Source: Candidatus Latescibacterota bacterium (GTDB lineage: Bacteria; Latescibacterota; UBA2968; UBA8231). From it: 61,725 bases of DNA. The translations under genes and the position numbers were made by a program. The DNA is taken from positions 1 to 61,725 of the forward strand of contig RKRN01000226.1 of NCBI GenBank assembly GCA_007571365.1, given 5' to 3'. Of this stretch, positions 25,808 to 34,600 are shown piece by piece. The number at the start of each line of letters is the position of its first letter. Position 1 is the stretch's first letter. The notes under the pieces were generated by a model. That model had not been told where the DNA came from, searched no databases, and worked only from the letters and a program-made list of their open reading frames with translations.

Positions 25808-26416
25808 TCAGGCTGTCGCCGCGAACGATCCAATAACTTCTTCGGCCAGCCCGCGCAAGGTCTTTTGCAGCCGCAGGCGGCCCCGGTTGACGCGCGACTT
25901 GACCGTACCTACGGGGCAGTTGATGATCTTGGCAATTTCCTCGTACGAGAGCCCTTTCAAGTCGCGGAGGAACACGGCGGCGCGAAATTCTGAGGGCAGG
26001 TCCTCAATGGCATCGACGACGAGCGACCTGACGCGGTTGCCGTCGGTCTGTTCGCCGGGGAGTGGGTCTTTGGCCGCCGGCTCGTAAAAGGCGGTGGTCT
26101 GTTCGTCGTCGCTGGGACTGATCGGAATCCAATTCCAGCGCTTGCGGCGGCGCAACTCAGTTTTGGCCAAGTTGCCGGCAATGGTGTAAAGCCAAGTGGA
26201 AACCTGTTCGATGGTTGGGTACTGGTGGCTGTGGCGCAGGCAGCGGAGAAAAGTCTCTTGGACAATGTCCTCGGCTGTTTCCCGGTCGCCGACAAAGCGA
26301 TAGACAAAGTTGTATAGGGGAATGCGGTAGCGTTTGACCAGTACGCCGAGGTGACCCTGGTCTTCGGTGGCCCGCAGCAAAACTTCCCGATCCGTGAGTT
26401 CATTCATCGCTACCAT
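25808..26416 (-). CDS. ECF-type RNA polymerase sigma factor
   Basis: 202 residues with sigma region 2 (YRFVGDRETAEDIVQETFLR) and region 4 (LPSEFRAAVFLRDLKG, then YEEIAKIINCPVGTVKSRVN), joined by an acidic linker; no regions 1.1 or 3. GGAGCACCACC precedes ATG 26416. ECF factors redirect RNA polymerase to stress or envelope promoters and are usually paired with an anti-sigma factor; none is seen on either side, so control may be by another route or by a distant gene. Confidence 0.92.
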   Translation of the reverse strand: MVAMNELTDREVLLRATEDQGHLGVLVKRYRIPLYNFVYRFVGDRETAEDIVQETFLRCLRHSHQYPTIEQVSTWLYTIAGNLAKTELRRRKRWNWIPISPSDDEQTTAFYEPAAKDPLPGEQTDGNRVRSLVVDAIEDLPSEFRAAVFLRDLKGLSYEEIAKIINCPVGTVKSRVNRGRLRLQKTLRGLAEEVIGSFAATA

Positions 26417-26564
26417 GGTGGTGCTCCTTTCTGGTATGATTCAACGATTATCGTCATGGCTACGCGTACATTAGCAATAATCGTGCCATTCTTCATTAAG
26501 GTGAAAATATGCGCCTTATCGCCCGTTTTTAGGGGTAATTGGCAACAAAATGTCGAGTGTAGCA

Positions 26565-26596
26565 CTCAGAAATCTGAATGTCCTCAGATTTCTGAG
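26565..26596. promoter_or_regulatory. Perfect 13-bp inverted repeat upstream of the SEC-C gene
   Basis: CTCAGAAATCTGA at 26565-26577 and its exact complement at 26584-26596, separated by ATGTCC. It lies in the 266-nt gap between the divergent sigma-factor and SEC-C genes, with no U-run on either side, so an operator or mRNA hairpin is more likely than a terminator. Confidence 0.6.
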
Positions 26597-26682
26597 GCGC
26601 GTCTTTTGACAGGTATAGGGGCAAGCGGTAGATTTCGCGCCGGTAAATTCACCCGCGTAATTGCTGAAAATGGAGTGCTTTC

Positions 26683-27300
26683 GTGCAAGAGTTGGCCGCG
26701 CGCTTGGAGGCCTTGTGCCAAGCCAAAGGGATAGAAAAATTCTCGGCTGAAGAAATAGTCGAGCTGTTGACAGACGGCGAAGAGGTAGATTGGATCGTCG
26801 ATCAAGTGCTGCCAGCGGCCACCGAGGCTGATCGCAGCGAAATGGGCCAAGTACTGGCCGAAATTGCTGCTGAGGTAGCCCCGGCTCCGGCCGCGGATAC
26901 AGACGACGGAGAGTTGGCCGCCGTGGAGGAGTTGGACTTGGCCCAACTCCAGCAGGCCCTGCCGCCCGGAGTTGACGTGCAGCAAGTCGAGCAAATGCTG
27001 CGCTCGCCGCAGGGAGCGATGCTGGCCGATTTTAGTGCCTTTTGCCAAGAGCGCGGGGTTGATGGCGAAATGGGCCAAACGGCGATGAGCGAGGCCATGC
27101 GGGAATTACACGAAGAGTGGTTGCAGACGCCGCGGCCCGCGCTAGAAGGCGAAAAACCGGCCGACGTGTTGGAGGGCGGTCGGCTCTTTCCCGGCAAGGT
27201 GGAGACCTTCCGCCGCGAAACCCCCAAGATCGGTCGCAACGATCCGTGTCCCTGCGGCAGCGGCAAGAAGTTCAAAAGATGCTGCGGCAAGGCGGCTTGA
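26683..27300 (+). CDS. SEC-C metal-binding motif protein
   Basis: 205 residues. The last 25 carry the SEC-C zinc motif [17 protein letters not shown], as at the C-terminus of SecA, where it binds SecB and ribosomes. The rest is acidic and helical with no recognised enzyme domain ([19 protein letters not shown]). GTG 26683 is the only start upstream of the acidic helix; SD is weak. It is followed with a 1-nt gap by the RmlC-like epimerase gene, so both are probably on one mRNA. Role unknown; a small adaptor for the translation or secretion machinery is a guess. Confidence 0.75.
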   Translation: MQELAARLEALCQAKGIEKFSAEEIVELLTDGEEVDWIVDQVLPAATEADRSEMGQVLAEIAAEVAPAPAADTDDGELAAVEELDLAQLQQALPPGVDVQQVEQMLRSPQGAMLADFSAFCQERGVDGEMGQTAMSEAMRELHEEWLQTPRPALEGEKPADVLEGGRLFPGKVETFRRETPKIGRNDPCPCGSGKKFKRCCGKAA

Positions 27301-27301
27301 G

Positions 27302-27844
27302 ATGGCCCAGCTTTGCCCGTCGGCGGCTATTGAAGGCGTCTGTATTGCCGAGCTTCAGGCGCACGGCGACGAGCGGGGTCGCTTTACTGAGGTGTATCGC
27401 AAGGAGTGGTTCCCCCAGCGTAGCTGGAACGCCTTGCAGTGGAGCCGCTCGGAGTCGCAACAGGGGGTGCTGCGCGGCTTGCACTATCACCACTGCCAAG
27501 CTGACTACTGGCATTGCGGCATGGGTGCATTGCGCGTCGGGCTGTTTGATTTGCGCCGCAGTTCGCCGACCTGCGGGCAGGGGCAGGTCATCGAGTTGGA
27601 CCAAGAGATATTGCGGGGCGTCTTTATTCCAGCGGGCGTAGCACATGGCTTTTACGCTGTCACCGATGCGACGCTTTTCTACTTGGTTGATGCCTATTAC
27701 GACGGCACCGACGAGTGGGGCGTGGCTTGGGATGATCCCGATGTGGGGTTGAGCTGGAGCATTGCGGGTGGGCCGATTCTCTCGCCGCGCGATCTGGCGA
27801 ATCCGCGGTTGCGAGATATTCCAACACAAGAGCTGCCGAGCTAA
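27302..27844 (+). CDS. dTDP-4-dehydrorhamnose 3,5-epimerase-like cupin (RmlC family)
   Basis: 180-residue cupin. Conserved: RGRFTEVYRKEWFP at the substrate site, VLRGLHYH with the catalytic His, RVGLFDLR in the sugar-base site, and FIPAGVAHGFYA. RmlC epimerises C3 and C5 of dTDP-4-keto-6-deoxyglucose on the way to dTDP-rhamnose. The RmlB-like gene is 23 kb away and divergent, and no rmlA or rmlD is seen here, so the substrate may be another deoxysugar. Length agrees with RmlC. Confidence 0.88.
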   Translation: MAQLCPSAAIEGVCIAELQAHGDERGRFTEVYRKEWFPQRSWNALQWSRSESQQGVLRGLHYHHCQADYWHCGMGALRVGLFDLRRSSPTCGQGQVIELDQEILRGVFIPAGVAHGFYAVTDATLFYLVDAYYDGTDEWGVAWDDPDVGLSWSIAGGPILSPRDLANPRLRDIPTQELPS

Positions 27845-27876
27845 ACCGCAACAAGAAAGGAACGCATCACTGATTC

Positions 27877-29367
27877 ATGGAAACCACTGTCTTATTTATT
27901 GTAGCTCTGAGCATCGGCTTCGTATTGGGCGGGCTTATTATAGGCTTGATTACGAAGCTCCGCACTCGCAGCAGCGATGCTCTCCGCGCCGAAATCGACA
28001 CAGCCCAAAGCCGCATCCAAGATGTTCTACGGACTGCCGAGCAGTACAAAAAAGAAGCCGAACAATATCGAATCCAAGCTACCGAAAGCAGGGAAGAGAG
28101 GGCCAGCCTCCAAACCCGCTTTGATCTCACTCAAACCGAATTAAAAAGACTCCAAGACGAAAACTCAGACCTAAAAAAACGAAGCGAGGATTGGCAAAAA
28201 GAAGCGACAACGATTACCACCGCTAACGCCGACCTCAATGCCAAACTTGATGCTGCCAACAAACAACTCGCGGAACGAACTGACATCGAAAATACCCTCC
28301 TTGCCCAATTCAAAAACATCGCCACTGATGCTATCACCAACAACAACGAACAATTCCTCAAAAACGCCGACGACAAAATCGGAGTACTCGTCAAACAAGC
28401 CAAATCCGACTTTTCTCTCAGCAAAGACGCCGTACAAGAGCTCATCAAGCCTTTGTCCGACGAACTCAAACGCATCGAAGAAGCTCGTAACCAAGCTCAA
28501 GGCAGCCTCAAAGAGCAAATTTCAACCCTCGTCGAAAACAACAGTGCCCTCACTCAAGAAACCCGCAATCTCACCAACGCCCTCAAACGTCCGGAAGTCC
28601 GTGGAGCATGGGGTGAAATACAACTTCGCCGCGTAGTGGAACTAGCTGGTATGGTCAAGTACTGCGACTACGACGAACAGGTTAGCATCGCACTGGACGA
28701 CGGCAGCCGCGAGCGTCCCGACATGGTCGTCCGCATGCCCAACCAACGCACTATCGTCGTTGACGCCAAAGCCCCCATGAACGCATATCTCGAAGCTATA
28801 GAATCCGACGATGATAATGAGCGTAAAAAAGCCATGAAAAAACACGCCCTCCAAGTCCAAGAACGCGCCCGCGCCTTAGGCCAAAAATCCTACCAAGAAA
28901 AGTTCAAATCTCCCGACTTCGTAGTTATGTTCATTCCTGGCGAAGCCTTCCTTCAACCGGCCCTTGAAATAGATCGCGAACTCATTGACAAAGCCATGCA
29001 GCGAAAGGTGGTAATCGCTACTCCTAGCACACTCATGGGCCTCCTAAAAGCCGTAGAGATGGGCTGGCGTGAAGCGCAAGTTGCCGAGGAAGCCGCCAGA
29101 ATAGCCGACCTTGGCCAAGAACTCCACGACCGGATCAACACATTCGCAAATCATATAAATGACATGAGAACCTCTCTCACTAGAACCGTCGAATCTTTCA
29201 ACAAAAGCGTCGGCTCCCTCGAATCAAGAGTTCTCATCTCTACCCGTCGCTTCAAGGAACTAGGCATCACCTCCAGCCAAGACATACCCGAACTCCAAGA
29301 AGTCGAAGTCCAAATACGCGAACCGCGTTCCCTTCCCACCGGTGAGGAAATTGAGGAGCAAAAATGA
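27877..29367 (+). CDS. rmuC: DNA recombination protein RmuC
   Basis: 496 residues: N-terminal membrane helix (VLFIVALSIGFVLGGLIIGLI), a long coiled coil (~35-220), and the RmuC domain beginning RGAWGEIQLRRVVE, with VDAKAPMNAYLEA as the restriction-enzyme-like core strand. RmuC limits inversions between short repeats and is thought to be a nuclease. Base use is visibly different from the neighbours (more A and T, many CTC/ATC/AAA codons), suggesting acquisition by transfer. Its stop overlaps the ATG of the broken phosphoribosyltransferase copy (ATGA). Confidence 0.92.
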   Translation: METTVLFIVALSIGFVLGGLIIGLITKLRTRSSDALRAEIDTAQSRIQDVLRTAEQYKKEAEQYRIQATESREERASLQTRFDLTQTELKRLQDENSDLKKRSEDWQKEATTITTANADLNAKLDAANKQLAERTDIENTLLAQFKNIATDAITNNNEQFLKNADDKIGVLVKQAKSDFSLSKDAVQELIKPLSDELKRIEEARNQAQGSLKEQISTLVENNSALTQETRNLTNALKRPEVRGAWGEIQLRRVVELAGMVKYCDYDEQVSIALDDGSRERPDMVVRMPNQRTIVVDAKAPMNAYLEAIESDDDNERKKAMKKHALQVQERARALGQKSYQEKFKSPDFVVMFIPGEAFLQPALEIDRELIDKAMQRKVVIATPSTLMGLLKAVEMGWREAQVAEEAARIADLGQELHDRINTFANHINDMRTSLTRTVESFNKSVGSLESRVLISTRRFKELGITSSQDIPELQEVEVQIREPRSLPTGEEIEEQK

Positions 29368-29700
29368 CCTTTGATCTCCTAACAGCCCTCTTAGACACCC
29401 AAGCGTTGCGCCTTGCCCCACCGGGCGAGGTATTTTGGTACAAAGGCATTGCAGCCGGGGCACTCATGCGGGTAGATGAAGCCCTGTTTAGTCGCTTAGT
29501 CGCGATGGGCGGATTGACCAGACGCAAGGGGCCGGGCTCGTGGAGTACTACCGAGATCCGCAGGCGGCTGGCCGGGCAACTCGGCCACTCAATGCTGCTG
29601 AAAAAGGCGAGCTTCGGCGACTGCTCCGTTTCGCGCTTCCCGCAGAAGTAAAAAAAGATCGACTTGCAGCACGGGCTTTTTCAGTAGGCCGACCGAGGTA
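29364..29700 (+). pseudogene. Truncated, internally deleted copy of the phosphoribosyltransferase gene
   Basis: 29364-29441 matches the first 78 bp of the intact gene at 30609 except for two bases after the ATG. It then joins directly to sequence matching 31207-31333 of the intact gene (29443-29568), so 519 bp (173 codons) are missing in frame. One G is lost in GATGGGGCGG, shifting the frame, and two substitutions follow. After 29568 the sequence differs from the intact gene; the original frame runs on to a TAA at 29698-29700 through an unrelated ~44-codon tail. No PRPP-binding region remains, so the product cannot be functional. It keeps the ATGA overlap with rmuC, suggesting this was the original position of the gene. 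Confidence 0.9.
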
Positions 29701-29715
29701 AAAAAGAAGGACTCC

Positions 29716-30141
29716 ATGAACGATAGAGCTATGTTGGTCGCCCGCATTGCGTCTTTGTTATCGCCGTGTGAGGAGGTTCTCGAAGCGTACCTCTTTGGTT
29801 CTCACGCCCAAGGACGGGCGCAATCCCACAGCGACATCGATGTAGCGGTGTTTATTGAAGAAAGGTTGGCCGAGGCCGGTCCTTTTGGATACCGGGCCGC
29901 ACTCACGACCAAGCTCATGGCCGGGCTCCAGACCAACGATGTAGATGTGCTCATCCTCAACGGTGCTCCACCCGTCCTCTACTACCGGGTGTTGCGGGAC
30001 GGCGTCCGGGTCGTGGCGCGAGACCTCGCCGCTACGACGACGCGCGAAGGCCAAGCCCTCTCGCGCTATTGCGACTACGTCCCGCAGCTCGCCAAGATCG
30101 AGGCGTCGTGGCGTACGCCCGACAGCGCGGACGAGCGATGA
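29716..30141 (+). CDS. mntA: MntA-type nucleotidyltransferase antitoxin
   Basis: 141 residues, minimal nucleotidyltransferase fold. The GSHAQGRAQSHSDIDVAV signature supplies GS and two metal-binding Asp; NDVDVLIL supplies the third. In type VII systems MntA moves AMP from ATP to a Tyr next to the HEPN active site, neutralising the partner. SD AGAAGGA precedes ATG 29716. The stop overlaps the hepT start (ATGA), which gives the coupled production typical of this module. Confidence 0.92.
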   Translation: MNDRAMLVARIASLLSPCEEVLEAYLFGSHAQGRAQSHSDIDVAVFIEERLAEAGPFGYRAALTTKLMAGLQTNDVDVLILNGAPPVLYYRVLRDGVRVVARDLAATTTREGQALSRYCDYVPQLAKIEASWRTPDSADER

Positions 30142-30566
30142 ATCCTGGACGCTTGGATCCCCCCCGAATTCGCCGTCACCTGACGGCATTACGCCTAGAA
30201 GTTGCCAATCTGCGCCGACACACCGGAATTTCTGTGCAGGCGTTGCTGGAAGATCGCGATCTCTGCTTAGCCATTGAGCGAGGGCTGCAACTTTGTGCAC
30301 AGAACGCCTTGGACATTGCCACCCACCTATCGTCGGCAGCGGGGCTGGACGCGCCGGATTATGCGTCTGCTATCGATCGCCTCGCAGATGCAGATATCTT
30401 GCCACGCGAATTTGCGGCCGAATTTCGGAAAGTGGCCGGCTTCCGCAACGTCTTAGTGCATGGTTATTTGGACATTGACCTCGACGTAATTGCGGAAGCA
30501 CTGAGCGTAGGCATCGACGATTTCGAGACGTTTGCCCGCTATGTAGAGCGGACGCTCGACCAGTGA
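30138..30566 (+). CDS. hepT: HepT-like HEPN toxin
   Basis: 142-residue all-alpha HEPN ribonuclease. The catalytic RX4HXY motif is intact as RNVLVHGY near residue 112. HepT proteins cut RNA (tRNA 3' ends or mRNA) when not AMPylated by MntA at the motif Tyr. The ATG overlaps the mntA stop; an upstream in-frame reading was rejected because it overlaps mntA coding sequence. The pair sits between two copies of a phosphoribosyltransferase gene. Confidence 0.92.
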   Translation: MNPGRLDPPRIRRHLTALRLEVANLRRHTGISVQALLEDRDLCLAIERGLQLCAQNALDIATHLSSAAGLDAPDYASAIDRLADADILPREFAAEFRKVAGFRNVLVHGYLDIDLDVIAEALSVGIDDFETFARYVERTLDQ

Positions 30567-30608
30567 CCGTTCAACTTTTGAACTACCAAAATTAGAAAAG
30601 GAGGTTTT

Positions 30609-31472
30609 ATGGTCTTTGATCTCCTAACAGCCCTCTTAGACACCCAAGCGTTGCGCCTTGCCCCACCGGGCGAGGTATTTTGGTACACCTCGGGCACGGT
30701 TGGCCCCTATTACATCAACGCCGAATATCTCTATGGTGGGCCGGAACAGGCGCATCAACTACTCGCCTTCATTGACGAGCGCAAAGAGGACGCAGATTTC
30801 CCACAGCGTTTGCAGGAGCGCGTGGAGAAGCAATACGCGGAAGATGCCGTGTATCGCCAAGTCGTCGATGGGTTGGTCGCGCTGGCGCGAGAAAGTGATA
30901 TGCACTTTGACGGCGTATCCGGCGGCGAGCGCCGCGACTGGTTTTTTTCTTTAGCTGTAGCCGAGCGGCTGGGAAAGCCGCCGCTGTTGATTTACAAGGA
31001 TGGGCGCACTGTGGTGTTGGAAGGCCAGAAGCTGCGCCCCATACGAGCAAACGACATGATTACTCTGCACGTGGCCGATATGGTGACTGAGGCGTCGAGT
31101 TACCTCCGTGCTTGGATACCGGCTGTCGCGGTGGGCGGCGGGCGGATTGCTCGCGCAGTCAATGTCGTCGATCGCGGGCAAGGTGGCTTGGAGGTGCTCA
31201 AGGCCCAAGGCATTGCAGCCGGGGCACTCATGCGGGTAGATGAAGCCCTGTTTAGTCGCTTAGTCGCGATGGGGCGGATTGATCAGGCGCAAGGGGCCGG
31301 GCTCGTGGAGTACTACCGAGATCCGCAGGCGGCGATGCGGACTTTCCTAGAAGCACATCCCGAATTTTTGCGCCGAGTGCTCAACGGAGACGATGCGCGG
31401 GCGGCGCAACGCGCTCAGCTGCTTATTGCCAACAATCCCTATGATCTCGACGAGACGCTCTGGCGTGGCTGA
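30609..31472 (+). CDS. Orotate phosphoribosyltransferase-like protein (intact copy)
   Basis: 287 residues. The fold-level signature is the late VNVVDRGQGGLEVL, a variant PRPP-binding loop, with SGGERRDWFFSLAVAERL and LITEASS-like ADMVTEASSYLRAW before it. From memory the whole sequence follows a long, clostridial-type family annotated as orotate phosphoribosyltransferase, which makes OMP from orotate and PRPP; other bases cannot be excluded. It has its own strong SD (AAGGAGG, 30598-30604), unlike the broken copy, which relies on rmuC. It ends before a terminator shared with the convergent smc gene. Confidence 0.8.
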   Translation: MVFDLLTALLDTQALRLAPPGEVFWYTSGTVGPYYINAEYLYGGPEQAHQLLAFIDERKEDADFPQRLQERVEKQYAEDAVYRQVVDGLVALARESDMHFDGVSGGERRDWFFSLAVAERLGKPPLLIYKDGRTVVLEGQKLRPIRANDMITLHVADMVTEASSYLRAWIPAVAVGGGRIARAVNVVDRGQGGLEVLKAQGIAAGALMRVDEALFSRLVAMGRIDQAQGAGLVEYYRDPQAAMRTFLEAHPEFLRRVLNGDDARAAQRAQLLIANNPYDLDETLWRG

Positions 31473-31550
31473 TTGGAACAGGCGATCCCAACAGAAAGGG
31501 GCACGAACCATAGACCACGTAAGGGAAAAATGCGTAACGTGAGTTTAAAA

Positions 31551-31580
31551 AAAAGGGGACCTCGCCTGAGGCCCCCTTTT
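31551..31580. terminator. Bidirectional intrinsic terminator between PRTase-like gene and smc
   Basis: AAAAGGGG-A-CCTC (31551-31563) pairs with GAGG-CCCCC-TTTT (31568-31580) around the loop GCCT. A-run and T-run on the two sides allow termination in both directions between the converging genes. Confidence 0.85.
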
Positions 31581-31602
31581 CGTTGGTGCGCTTCCGCTCT
31601 GG

Positions 31603-34600
31603 CTAGCCCGCTGCTGCAGCTTCCAATTCCTCGCCTTCGACCCGCACTGAAACGAGCTGAGAAACCCCTTCCTCGGGCATGGTGACGCCGTGCAAGGCGT
31701 CGGCTGCGGCCATGGTGATCTTGTTGTGCGTCACGACGACGAATTGCGTCTCGCGGGCAAATTCCTTGAGGACTCGCACGAAGCGGTTGATGTTGGCGTC
31801 GTCGAGTGGGGCGTCAACCTCGTCGAGGATGCAAAACGGGCTGGGCTTGACTTGGTAGATGGCAAAGAGCAGGGCGATGGCCGTCAGGGCCCGCTCGCCG
31901 CCGGATAACAAGGCAATGTTTTGCAGGCGCTTGCCGCGCGGACGGGCGATGATGTCGATGTGGGCTTCTAGGGCATCGACGTTTTCCTCGAGGTGGAGGT
32001 CGGCTTCGCCGCCGGGGAAGAAGCGGACAAAGGTCCCTTTGAACTGCTCGCGGATCTGCTCGAAAGATTTGAGAAACATCCGCCGCGCCGTGCGGTCAAT
32101 TAGGCCGAGGGTTTTCTTTAGATCCTCGGCGGCGATGACTAGATCGTCGCGCTGTTGGCGGAGAAAGTCGTAGCGCTCCTTTTGTTCCTGATGTTCTTCC
32201 AACACGCCTAAGTGTACTGAGCCCAAGCGCTGTAGGGACTGCCGCAACTGGTCGATGCGCTGTTGCGCTGTTTCCTCGTCAAGGGCTTGGCCGAGCGGCC
32301 CTAGGGCCGCAACATCGCAGTGGTACTCCTCCTGCAAGCGCGTGCGAATGTGCTGGGTCTGTAGCTGCAACTCGGAGATGCGTACTTCGAGGCTCGTGCG
32401 CTGCTCGCGCTGCTGGTTGAGCTGCCTCTGCAAGTGGCTGATGCTGTCTTGCAACTCGCGGTTTTGGGTATTGGCTGCGGCCCAGTGCTGGCGGCGCTGG
32501 TCTTGCTCGGCCGCCAAGGTATCGCGGCCTTGATGCAGCCCTTTGAGCTCGTCTGTTAAGGCCGTGCTGTGCGCACTACACTCGGCCTGTTGGTGCTCGG
32601 CCGCGACCCCTTCAGCCGCTAGCCGCTCGATGGTATGGTGTAGGTTCTCGTCGATGTTTTTCAGGCGGCTGGCGTCTCGCTCTAGACCTTGGACTATTTC
32701 GGCGGTGCGGGCGTGTTCCACCTGCAGGATGCCCAGTGCTTCGCGTCGCTCGCGGCGGCGTGTTTCGCTCTGTTTAAGGGCCTCTGCCAAAGCACTGCTT
32801 TCCGCGCTGAGGCGGGTACTCGCGGCCTCGTTGTGGCGCAGGTGCTCGGTTTGTTCGGCGATGCTTTGGTCGAGTGCTTGGCGGCGCTTGGCTAAGCGGG
32901 TGCTTTCGCCGTGGAGTTGCTCGAGGCGCGCGGCGAGCCGTGCGGCATCAGCGCGGGCGCGCTGGTGCTGGTGGCGTTGCTCGCGCTCCTTGGTGCGCCA
33001 AGTTTCGCGCTCAGCGGCGAGGCTTTCTATGCGTTGAGTGAGGGCGGCGAGCTGTTCTGCGAGGGTGGCGAGTCGGGGGCCGAGGGCGGCGTAGCGGGCT
33101 TTTTGGTGCGCCGCGAGCGAGCGCAGGGTGCGGATTTCCCGCCCGCGGCCGAGAACGCCCGAATCCTCGGCTTGACTTTGGCCACCCGACGCGAGGCCAA
33201 AGAGATCAATGGCGTCGCCATCGGCGGTGACGCAGCGCACGTAGGCCGCCGGGTAGCGGCGCGTCAGGGCCAATGCGGTTTGCAGGTCATCCACTAAAAA
33301 GGTGTTGTGCAAGAGGCCGGCGATTAGGGGGGCGATGGAGGCTTCGGGATGCACGTAGTCCAGCAGCCGGCCACGCAGCCCAGGCATGGGAGTTGGGGTT
33401 AAAGCCGGGCCGAGGGGGCGTGGAGGAGCCGCTAACGAGAGAATGCCGACGCGCCCGGAACGCGCTCTGAGATGAGCAATGCCTTTGAGCAGGCCGCTGT
33501 CCGAGTCGGCGATCAGGGCTTGCAGGGCCTCGCCGAGGGCGACCTCAACTGCGCGGGCGTATTTGGCGTCAACTTCGACTAGGTCGCCTAGCACGCCGCG
33601 AAAAAGAGCGGCATGGGGCGATTCGAGCATCAAGGTGCGAACTCCGCTCTGGTAGCCTTGGTAGCCGGCGCGGACTTTTTCGAGGACTTGCAGCCGCGCT
33701 TGGTTGGCCTCAGCGGCGCGCTGCGCCGCAGCGCGTTGTGCGCCGAGGTGGCGGCGGTCCTTCTCGGTTTGCTCGCGCTCGGCCGTGGCGGCAGCGCGTT
33801 GTTGCTGGCCGGTGAATAGCTGCTGGCGAGTTTCGGCGCGCGCGATTTCGGCCTCGCCAGCCGCTTGCAGAGCTTGCTCGCGCTCGGCCGTGGCGGCGTC
33901 CTCTTCGCCGCGCATGGCAACGGCGCGTTCGTCGAGTGCATCGCGCTCGGCCTGTTGGCGCTCAAGGGCGCGGCTTATGTCGCTTCCTTGGCGCAGGTAC
34001 TCCATGCGCCCGCGTTGGCGTTGGTCTAGCTCGGCGCGGTAGCGGTCGTATTCCTCTTCGGCTTGGGCGGCGCACTGCTGGTGGGTTTGCAATTCTTGCT
34101 CTAGTTGCACAAAAGTCGTACGCGCTTGGTTGAGGTGGGCGGTATTGTCGCGGCGCTGTTGCTGCACGGCTTTGAGCTGGCTGCGGTAATCGGCGCACTC
34201 GCGGGCCGTGCGTTGGCGGATTTGTTCGGCGGCCTCGCGCCGCTCGCGCACGGCTACGAGGTGCTGTTCGCGCTCGTGAATGGCTTCGATGCGGCGATTG
34301 AGTTCAAGGCCCGCTTCCTGCATGGCCTTCTCGGCTTCGGTCAGCACGAGGCGCGCCTTTTCGAGCGCGGCCTCGCGGCTGGTGAAGCGGGTATAGCCTT
34401 CTTCGGCGGCCTTGCTGAGGGCAGCGAATTCCTCGCGCAGGGGGGCAATTTGGGTGCTGAGGGCGAAGAAACGCTGGCGACCCAAGCGCACGTCGAGTTG
34501 GTCCAACTCCCCTTTGAGTTCGCGGTAGCGGCGTGCGCGGCCCACTTGGCGACCGAGATAATCGACTTGGCGTTTGACCTCGGCGATGATGTCTTCAATC

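Noticed and set aside
26565-26596. Inverted repeat as intrinsic terminator
   Set aside because: No U-run on either strand and no gene ends there.
29598-29684. CTGAAAAAG / CTTTTTCAG inverted pair as ends of the TA element
   Set aside because: Only 9 bp, found on one side of the TA genes; consistent with chance.
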